From: an uncultured Gammaproteobacteria bacterium
GTDB taxonomy: Bacteria; Pseudomonadota; Gammaproteobacteria; Steroidobacterales; UBA11654
Reading direction: 5' to 3'
Length of the DNA: 51,215 nt
NCBI GenBank assembly: GCA_902595845.1
Contig: CACJRN010000001.1
Span: 83,111 to 134,325 of the forward strand
Position 1 is the first letter of the stretch. Each line of letters starts with the position of its first letter. The position numbers and the translations under genes were made by a program. This document shows, piece after piece, positions 45,123 to 51,215 of this stretch. The notes under the pieces are model-generated. The model ran no database searches and was not told where the DNA came from. It was given only the letters and a program-made list of their open reading frames with translations.

Positions 45123-45866
45123 TCAATTGATACCTCTGCCACCATCTACAGCAATGATCTGCCCCGTCATATAATCAGCATCTTCAATTAAAAATCTTAT
45201 TGTATTTGCGATATCTTTGGGTGATCCAGATCGTCTCAGCGGAATTTGCTCAATGATTTTTTCTTTGACATTATCTGGCGGTTCTTTTTCAGGCCATAAG
45301 ATCATTCCAGGCGCAACCCCATTGACTCTAACATCAGGTGCAAGATCTCTAGCAAGTGATCTTGTCAGCATCACCAAACCAGATTTAGCAGGCCCATAAA
45401 CAGGATGTTTGCTCAATGGTTTGGATGCATGAATGTCTACCATATTCACAATTGAGCCTCTGGTTTCTCTTAGATACTTAGCTGCATGCTTACAAAGGAA
45501 CATGGGCGCTTTGAGGTTTGTTCCAATTAAACTATCCCAGTCATCATGCGTGATATCGTCAATTGGTGTGGGATAAAATGTTGATGCATTATTGATCAGT
45601 ACATCCAATCGACCCGTTTTACTGAGCACATCGGGAATCAATCCCTCTACCGCATTATCTGAAGTCAAATTGGCACCAAAAATCAAGGTTGAGTTTGCTC
45701 TAATTCCATTGAGCTCATTGGAGAGTGATTCTGCATCTTGATTTGAGCTATTGTAATGGACAGCTAAATTCATTCCTCTTGCGTGAAGTGTTCTGGCAAC
45801 TTCTGCACCGATCCTTTTTGCTCCTCCAGTGATCAGTACCCATTTATTATCTTGGTTATTCATCAC
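45123..45866 (-). CDS. Short-chain dehydrogenase, pteridine reductase-like
   Basis: 247 aa. The cofactor motif VLITGGAKRIGAEVARTLH has the TGxxxRxG form seen in PTR1/FolM-type pteridine reductases rather than the usual TGxxxGxG. NNAS follows, with catalytic Tyr and Lys in HPVYGPAKSGLVMLTRSLA. A C-terminal substrate loop (MILWPEKEPPDN) and GQIIAVDGGRGIN end the protein. It is convergent with folB-folK (7-bp gap), which supports a role in reducing dihydrofolate or dihydrobiopterin. Generic 3-oxoacyl-ACP reductase is a less likely alternative. Confidence 0.87.
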   Translation of the reverse strand: MMNNQDNKWVLITGGAKRIGAEVARTLHARGMNLAVHYNSSNQDAESLSNELNGIRANSTLIFGANLTSDNAVEGLIPDVLSKTGRLDVLINNASTFYPTPIDDITHDDWDSLIGTNLKAPMFLCKHAAKYLRETRGSIVNMVDIHASKPLSKHPVYGPAKSGLVMLTRSLARDLAPDVRVNGVAPGMILWPEKEPPDNVKEKIIEQIPLRRSGSPKDIANTIRFLIEDADYMTGQIIAVDGGRGIN

Positions 45867-45929
45867 TCTATTTTAATTCAAAAGTTATATGATGGATAAT
45901 TAAAAAAATAGCCGTGGTCACTGCATAGA

Positions 45930-47072
45930 ATGAATGCTGAAATTGAACAAACATTAATGCTCAAGCAACTTCTAAAGAATAGAATTGAACAGAGCGATGG
46001 CTGGATCCCATTTGACCTATTTTTTAATACCATAATGTATGAACCTGGATTGGGTTATTATTCTTCTGGATCACACAAAATAGGCGAGGGCGGAGACTTC
46101 ACAACAGCACCTGAGATCTCAAAATATTTCTCGAAAGCAATTGCTAGACAGACCAATCGATTGCTAACAATGCATGCTGAACCCTCTATAATTGAGGTGG
46201 GAGCCGGAAAAGGGACATTTGCTTTTGAGTATCTAAAAGAATTAGAAGAAACAGGTATTGAGATAAATCGATACTATATTCTAGAAATAAGCGCAGATCT
46301 GAAAGACAGGCAAATGCAGTTAATTTCTGGCTTGCCAAAAAGCATTAGAGACAAAGTCACTTGGCTTGAGTCTCTTGAAATGGATCCAGTCGATGGAATA
46401 TTGATTGCGAATGAGGTGATTGATGCTCTGCCATTTAAGCGTTTCACGATCGAAAATGAACAGATTTGTGAGTTGGGCATAACACTCACAAACGGTGAAC
46501 TTGAAGAAGCAACAAAAAAAAGCAGTAAGAGATTGATAGATGAAATTGGATTGATTTCAATTCAAATTGATCGAAAATTTGAAGAAGGTTTTACTTCTGA
46601 GATTCGATTGGATTTTCAAAAGTGGTTCAGGGGGATTTCATCACTCATTAACAGGGGCTCGATGCTCTTCATAGACTATGGGTATGTCAGGAGTGATTTC
46701 TATAGAGCCGATAGGTCAAAAGGTAACATGATTTGCCATTATCAGAATCAAGTCATCGAGGATCCATTGCAGAACTTAGGCTATCAAGATATTTCTGCAT
46801 CAGTAGATTTTACTCAGTTGGCAGATACCGCCATTGAAGAAGGATTTTTTATTGACCTTTTTACATCACAGGGAGTATTTCTGCTCAATGAAGAATCATT
46901 AAACTTAATCGATGATATCGACTCTAATGAGTTACGCATCAATGAAATACAAAAACTTAAGCAACTCATTATGCCGAACCAAATGGGCGATATTTTTAAA
47001 TGCATGATACTCGGCAAGGGGATTTCGAGAGACAATTTTGAAGAATTAAATCAACTGACGCATACTCTTTAA
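45930..47072 (+). CDS. Class I SAM-dependent methyltransferase, MidA/NDUFAF7 family
   Basis: 380 aa in the COG1565 family. Hallmarks are IPFDLFFNTIMYEPGLGYYSSG, GEGGDFTTAPEIS, the SAM motif IIEVGAGKGTFAFEYL, DGILIANEVIDALPFKRF and LFIDYGYVRSDFY. In mitochondria the homologue NDUFAF7 methylates an arginine of complex I. Bacterial substrates are not known. It is divergent from the pteridine-reductase-like gene and followed by uppP 5 bp later. A second complex-I-assembly-like gene (CIA30) lies elsewhere in the window, but no complex I genes do. Confidence 0.93.
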   Translation: MNAEIEQTLMLKQLLKNRIEQSDGWIPFDLFFNTIMYEPGLGYYSSGSHKIGEGGDFTTAPEISKYFSKAIARQTNRLLTMHAEPSIIEVGAGKGTFAFEYLKELEETGIEINRYYILEISADLKDRQMQLISGLPKSIRDKVTWLESLEMDPVDGILIANEVIDALPFKRFTIENEQICELGITLTNGELEEATKKSSKRLIDEIGLISIQIDRKFEEGFTSEIRLDFQKWFRGISSLINRGSMLFIDYGYVRSDFYRADRSKGNMICHYQNQVIEDPLQNLGYQDISASVDFTQLADTAIEEGFFIDLFTSQGVFLLNEESLNLIDDIDSNELRINEIQKLKQLIMPNQMGDIFKCMILGKGISRDNFEELNQLTHTL

Positions 47073-47077
47073 TACTC

Positions 47078-47857
47078 ATGGATCTGATACAGGCATTAAT
47101 TTTAGCAATTATCCAAGGACTGACTGAATTCTTGCCCGTCTCTAGTTCTGCTCACCTAATATTGATATCCAAAATAGTTGGATGGGATGATCAAGGTCTA
47201 TTATTTGATATTGCCTTGCATTTCGGAACACTTTTGGCCGTCCTTATATACTTCAAAGACGAACTTTATCAAATGATTGAGGATCCTATTAGAAATCGAG
47301 GAAAGAACATCATGCAATCCGATCTAATGATCTTGATCATTGCTACTCTGCCAGTTGTGATAGCCGGCGGGATTTTTAATGATTGGATTGAGTCTAACCT
47401 GAGATCATCTAATGTCATAGCATTGACCAGTATCATATTTGGTTTTCTTTTACTTGCGTCAGATAAGTTTAGCTCTGTAGGAAAGAATTTAACTCTTCAA
47501 ATTGGATTGCTTATTGGCCTCGCCCAAATTCTTGCTCTGATCCCAGGTGTATCTCGATCAGGTATAACCATAACCATGGGCTTATTTATGGGACTCGGAA
47601 GAGTTGAATCTTCAAAGTTTTCTTTCTTATTAGCAATCCCAGTCATCTTTGCTGCATCAGTGCTGCAAATATATGACTTATATTTAATTGGTTTTTCAGA
47701 TGTCAATTATGCTCATCTGCTCACTGGCTTAACCCTCTCTTTTTTGATCGCATACTATACGATTCATTGGTTTTTGGCTTTTGTAATGAGAATAGGTATG
47801 CTTCCTTTTGTTCTCTATAGGGTGGCCCTCGGGTCAGCAATCTTTATGCTTCTGTAA
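47078..47857 (+). CDS. uppP: Undecaprenyl-diphosphatase
   Basis: 259 aa integral membrane protein with about eight helices. Dephosphorylates undecaprenyl pyrophosphate to recycle the peptidoglycan lipid carrier. The first catalytic motif is GLTEFLPVSSSAHLIL; the second is ALIPGVSRSGITITMG. Length matches BacA/UppP. It starts 5 bp after the methyltransferase stop, and the folB-uppP-cca neighbourhood resembles enteric gene order. Confidence 0.96.
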   Translation: MDLIQALILAIIQGLTEFLPVSSSAHLILISKIVGWDDQGLLFDIALHFGTLLAVLIYFKDELYQMIEDPIRNRGKNIMQSDLMILIIATLPVVIAGGIFNDWIESNLRSSNVIALTSIIFGFLLLASDKFSSVGKNLTLQIGLLIGLAQILALIPGVSRSGITITMGLFMGLGRVESSKFSFLLAIPVIFAASVLQIYDLYLIGFSDVNYAHLLTGLTLSFLIAYYTIHWFLAFVMRIGMLPFVLYRVALGSAIFMLL

Positions 47858-47877
47858 AAAATCTAAAAGCAGGGATC

Positions 47878-48432
47878 ATGATTGAATCGAATAAAAAAAC
47901 ATATTATATCTGGGGTGAATTTTCCCATACAGATTTTACCTTGCTCAAAAAACTTCATCAGAGAGTCAATGATTTGTTTAATGGCCCTGATTTTATAGTT
48001 CATTTGACATTATCGGGCCCTTTTTATGATTTAGATGAGGCAACCATAGGCGGGATAGAGGACTTGGCTGTGACCAATAAAAAGATTGAGATGACAACAA
48101 ATGGATATGGAATCGAAGACAATATTTTTCAATCATTTTATGTTCAGATCCAGAAGTCATCTGAACTGATTAACCTTAAAGGAAGATTAGATGATCTTTT
48201 GAGCATAACACCCAAAGACTTCAATCCTCACATCAGTCTTTTTTATGGAAATATAAGGCAAACCCTAAAACAAGAAGTAATCAGTAAGTTGGACACCCCT
48301 CCAGAAGTCATCACCTTGGATAGAATATCAATCGTTGAAATTGTTGATGATGTTGAATCTTGGGAAGTGCTTTACACATACCCATTGATTCAAAAACTGA
48401 ATGCGAAATTAACTTTGGGAAGACCCGTATAA
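47878..48432 (+). CDS. 2H phosphoesterase superfamily protein (2'-5' RNA ligase/cyclic phosphodiesterase-like)
   Basis: 184 aa. Two H-x-T/S motifs define the 2H fold: VHLTLSGPF near residue 41 and PHISLFYG near residue 121, about 80 residues apart as expected. AGGGA precedes the ATG. It could act on 2',3'-cyclic phosphates or 2'-5' linkages in RNA. The convergent cca neighbour (11-bp gap) hints at tRNA-end metabolism, but this is only context. Length is close to small CPDase-type members. Confidence 0.8.
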   Translation: MIESNKKTYYIWGEFSHTDFTLLKKLHQRVNDLFNGPDFIVHLTLSGPFYDLDEATIGGIEDLAVTNKKIEMTTNGYGIEDNIFQSFYVQIQKSSELINLKGRLDDLLSITPKDFNPHISLFYGNIRQTLKQEVISKLDTPPEVITLDRISIVEIVDDVESWEVLYTYPLIQKLNAKLTLGRPV

Positions 48433-48443
48433 GAGCTATAAGA

Positions 48444-49565
48444 CTATTTCAATATAGAATTGATCTTTTCAATTCTTTGTGCATCAAGTTTTTCCTTGAT
48501 TGCATCGCCTTCTAGCCCTTCGAATGACTTCTTGTCATAGCCAATTTCTTTGCAAGAATCAAAAGCATCCACGATCATTCTTATTTTTACTTTGAGATCA
48601 CCATCATCAGCAAGTTTATGAAATTCCATGATTAGTATGAAGTCTTCAGGATTTCTAAATGCATCAGTTGCTTGAATAATTTCATAAATATCATCCGCAG
48701 AAAGATTTCCTCTTGATTCATTTAAGATTTTTCTAGTTCTTAGAGCAGATTTAGCAAATGACTTATATGAGTTCGGAAACTTGATTCGATTCTGAATTTC
48801 ATCCAAATGATCAACCACATTTTCATCTCTGACAGTATCCACAGCGCAGAATAGTGATGCCAGTTTCAATTCAGGCGATACATTTTTATATGCAGTCAGT
48901 GAGGAATTAGCAATGACCTGATCAATGCCATTTAGGTCAGGATAAATATCATTAATGGCATTGAGGTCACATAGGGTTTTAAAATATAGATCAAAGGATT
49001 CTGTGTGAAGTGCTTTCTCAGTTTCTAACCAGACTCTTTCAGGGACCAAGTAATCCAATTCACCACTGTTTACTATTTCACTGATCAATTCCTTTGTTTC
49101 GTCAGCAATGCTGAATCCAAATGAGTTCAGCTTAGACATAAATCTAGCTACTCTGAGAACCCTGAGGGGATCATCTTTAAAGGCAACTGAGACATGCCGT
49201 AAGACTCTATTTTCTAGATCGGCTATGCCATTATAAGGGTCCAGGAGATTACCCATTTCATCTTCAGCAATTGCGTTAATAGTCAAATCACGCCTTAAAA
49301 GATCTTCTTCTAATGTAATCTCTGGTCCTGCATCGAAATCAAAGCCATGATATCCATGTCCAGATTTGCTCTCTGTTCTTGCCAAAGCATATTCTTCTGA
49401 AGTTTTAGGGTCGATATAGACAGGGAAAGATTTACCAACTTTAACAAAGCCCTTAGACTCCATTTCTTCAGGAGAAGACCCAACGACTACCCAGTCTTGC
49501 TCGAATGGAGCAGGCAGTCCAAGCAGGCGATCTCTGATGGCGCCTCCAACTAAATAAATTTGCAT
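48444..49565 (-). CDS. cca: CCA-adding tRNA nucleotidyltransferase
   Basis: 373 aa, class II (bacterial) type, very like the E. coli enzyme in its N-terminal half: IYLVGGAIRDRLLGLP, DWVVVGSSPEEM, PVYIDPKTSEEYALARTESKSGHGY, EEDLLRRDLTINAIAED, DPLRVLRVARF. In the metal-binding D-x-D of the E. coli protein (DRDW) this protein has EQDW, a Glu for the first Asp. It is shorter than the 412-aa E. coli protein and I see no C-terminal HD phosphohydrolase motif. It is convergent with the 2H phosphoesterase gene. Confidence 0.95.
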   Translation of the reverse strand: MQIYLVGGAIRDRLLGLPAPFEQDWVVVGSSPEEMESKGFVKVGKSFPVYIDPKTSEEYALARTESKSGHGYHGFDFDAGPEITLEEDLLRRDLTINAIAEDEMGNLLDPYNGIADLENRVLRHVSVAFKDDPLRVLRVARFMSKLNSFGFSIADETKELISEIVNSGELDYLVPERVWLETEKALHTESFDLYFKTLCDLNAINDIYPDLNGIDQVIANSSLTAYKNVSPELKLASLFCAVDTVRDENVVDHLDEIQNRIKFPNSYKSFAKSALRTRKILNESRGNLSADDIYEIIQATDAFRNPEDFILIMEFHKLADDGDLKVKIRMIVDAFDSCKEIGYDKKSFEGLEGDAIKEKLDAQRIEKINSILK

Positions 49566-49595
49566 ACTGTGCCGTTCAGTTGAGAAATAGTATCC

Positions 49596-51122
49596 TTATT
49601 TTCTCATTTGAATGATCAATTGACGACCATTTCTTTTTACTCTTAAAATCAGGATATCTTTGTCTTGAGTTACAGACTTAAATTCTTCGAGATTCCCAAC
49701 TTCCATATTACCCACCGCCCATATGATGTCGCCGGCCTTTAGTCTAGCCCTATCAGCATTACTATTAGGTTCAATAGAAAGGATAATAACGCCCATTGAT
49801 TTTCCAAACATTGAGCCTGAGTCTTCTATGTAATCAGATAATTCAGCACCAGCTAGGAGTGAATTTATTTCATCTGCTTGTACAGTTTGTTCAACAGCTA
49901 TTTCACCAAGTTTTGCATTCTTTATAATTTCACGATTATTTCGGATGATTTCAATTTTTACTCTTTCGCCACTTCTTTTTAGACCGATTGCATTTCTCAA
50001 GTCATTGACGTTCTCAATATCTTTATCATCCACTTTTATAATGACATCACCTGGCTCGAGACCAGCATCTTCAGCAGCTGAGTCTGGCGATACCTCTTGA
50101 ATCAGTGCGCCTTTGTCAATATCAAGTCCAAGTTGCTCTGCAACATCTTCTGATAAGTCGCTTATAATGACGCCAAGTAACCCCCTTTTTACAGATCCGA
50201 AGTCTATGATCTGGCTTGTTATATTTTTTACAGTGCTTACAGGTATGGCAAAACCTATTCCAATGTTCCCGCCACCACGCGTGAATATAGAGCTAGGTAT
50301 TCCAATTAATTTACCCTCAAGGTTAATTAATGCACCTCCAGAGTTACCAGGATTGATTGCTGCATCTGTCTGTATCATTTCCCCAAAACCATCAGCTGTC
50401 ATTTGAGGTCTGCCCAATGCGCTGATTATTCCAGAGGTAACAGTTTGGCTTAATCCAAATGGCGCACCAATTGCAACAACTGAGTCTCCAACTCGAACAG
50501 AGTCTGAGTCTCCTAGGGTTATTTCTGGAAGCTTTTTGTCACTATCAATCTTGATCAATGCCAAATCAGTGCCTTTATCAGCCCCAAGTATTTCCGCATC
50601 ATATTCGTTGCCATCTTTGGTAAATACTTTAATCTCATCCGCTCGATCTATAACGTGAGCATTGGTAATAATATATCCAAGCACCCCATCAACAATGACT
50701 CCTGAACCACCCCCACCAAATTCCCTTTCACGAGGCATTTGTGGTTGACCAAAGAACCTTTCAAAAAATGGATCATCAAAGAAAGGATTTGGTTGTGATT
50801 GCATTGTTCCTCTGATTGCAATCCTCACAACTGCTGGAGAAGTTTCTTCAATTAAATCAGGAAGAGAGTTCTGTTTCGTCTGAATTTTTATTGTAGCCAT
50901 AGCATTACTGAGGGCTTTCTCTCCAACCTCAAGTGCTTCACTAATGGCTTTTAAGACCATTTCTTTGCCTTCCTCACTGCTGATTTCTTCGTCAATTTCT
51001 ATATGAATATCATGCTCGAAGATATGATGTTCATCGTCCATATCGTGGCTCTGTGCAGTTGTAAATACCAATGCGAAAAGAATCGCTGTAATCATGAGAA
51101 GTTTATTCGTAATTGTGTCCAT
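49596..51122 (-). CDS. Periplasmic serine protease/chaperone of the HtrA/DegQ family with extra N-terminal segment
   Basis: 508 aa. The signal peptide is about 24 residues (ends FALVFTTAQS). An added segment follows: HDMDDEHHIFEHDIHIEID, rich in His and acidic residues, then a helical stretch to about residue 85. The protease domain has the triad in ITNAHVID, GTDLALIKID and NPGNSGGALIN. Two PDZ domains come after (RGLLGVIISDLSEDVA.., GDVIIKVDDKDIENV; SMGVIILSIEPNS.., GDIIWAVGN). It degrades or refolds damaged envelope proteins. DegP and DegQ cannot be separated by eye. Confidence 0.94.
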   Translation of the reverse strand: MDTITNKLLMITAILFALVFTTAQSHDMDDEHHIFEHDIHIEIDEEISSEEGKEMVLKAISEALEVGEKALSNAMATIKIQTKQNSLPDLIEETSPAVVRIAIRGTMQSQPNPFFDDPFFERFFGQPQMPREREFGGGGSGVIVDGVLGYIITNAHVIDRADEIKVFTKDGNEYDAEILGADKGTDLALIKIDSDKKLPEITLGDSDSVRVGDSVVAIGAPFGLSQTVTSGIISALGRPQMTADGFGEMIQTDAAINPGNSGGALINLEGKLIGIPSSIFTRGGGNIGIGFAIPVSTVKNITSQIIDFGSVKRGLLGVIISDLSEDVAEQLGLDIDKGALIQEVSPDSAAEDAGLEPGDVIIKVDDKDIENVNDLRNAIGLKRSGERVKIEIIRNNREIIKNAKLGEIAVEQTVQADEINSLLAGAELSDYIEDSGSMFGKSMGVIILSIEPNSNADRARLKAGDIIWAVGNMEVGNLEEFKSVTQDKDILILRVKRNGRQLIIQMRK

Positions 51123-51215
51123 TTTTTTATAGCTTTTTTAATTCAAGTGAAGATGTTATCTAATCATAATCAATGATCAAGGCGCTATTCACATTATTCA
51201 TAATTTTTTCTCAAT

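Noticed and set aside
1-51215. CRISPR array, insertion sequence or prophage
   Set aside because: No spaced direct-repeat array, transposase or phage structural gene was found; the only mobile-element signal is the tRNA-flanked unit.

Overview
The window reads as chromosomal DNA of an AT-rich (about 40% GC by eye), probably aerobic marine gammaproteobacterium. Gene order supports this: rpsU-yqeY-dnaG-rpoD with tsaD divergent, then a folB/uppP/cca group like that of enteric bacteria. TonB-dependent receptors, S9 peptidases, a haloalkane dehalogenase, a GH16 glucanase and C1/methylamine genes fit SAR86-type or related surface-ocean lineages. That placement is inference. TTG starts are common and genes are tightly packed.

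Layout. 1-1.2 kb: an in-frame chimera of a truncated Xaa-Pro aminopeptidase and a truncated PfkB-family adenosine kinase (deletion or assembly join). 1.1-5.9 kb: TetR-controlled RND efflux operon with a readable promoter and operator. 5.9-14 kb: DUF3108 protein, CIA30-like protein, two S9 peptidases, saccharopine-dehydrogenase-like reductase, haloalkane dehalogenase and a small membrane protein. 14-15 kb: two related membrane proteins plus an XRE regulator, behind a 47-bp dyad. 15-17 kb: TonB receptor with its own promoter.

17.1-24.5 kb (minus strand): BCCT transporter, dimethylglycine-oxidase-like flavoprotein with GcvT domain, non-pyrrolysine MttB methyltransferase, corrinoid protein and MetF-like reductase. 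Together these look like a glycine betaine uptake and stepwise demethylation operon. 24.8-32.2 kb (plus strand): a second TonB receptor, TPR-sulfotransferase, iron-sulfur L-serine deaminase and malonyl-CoA decarboxylase. 32.2-35.2 kb: an MHS-type transporter divergent from an overlapping pair that looks like TmpA (2-oxoglutarate oxygenase resembling gamma-butyrobetaine hydroxylase) and TmpB (HD-domain diiron oxygenase).

The main hypothesis is that TmpA and TmpB turn 2-trimethylaminoethylphosphonate into phosphate plus glycine betaine. The betaine operon then strips methyl groups to folate, leaving glycine. Glycine can become serine and then pyruvate plus ammonium through SdaA. One locus would thus harvest P, N and C from a quaternary-amine phosphonate.

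35.5-36.8 kb: an intact CAU-anticodon tRNA and, 1,228 bp away, a relic copy of its 3' part. They bracket an AT-richer insert with two unknown genes and no integrase, which looks like a tiny integrated element. 36.8-38.7 kb: atypical alpha/beta hydrolase and GH16 glucanase. 38.7-51.2 kb: housekeeping genes (rpoD, dnaG, yqeY, rpsU, tsaD, folB, folK, pteridine-reductase-like SDR, MidA-type methyltransferase, uppP, 2H phosphoesterase, cca) and an HtrA protease with an unusual His/acid-rich N-terminal segment. No gap between genes exceeds 300 bases.
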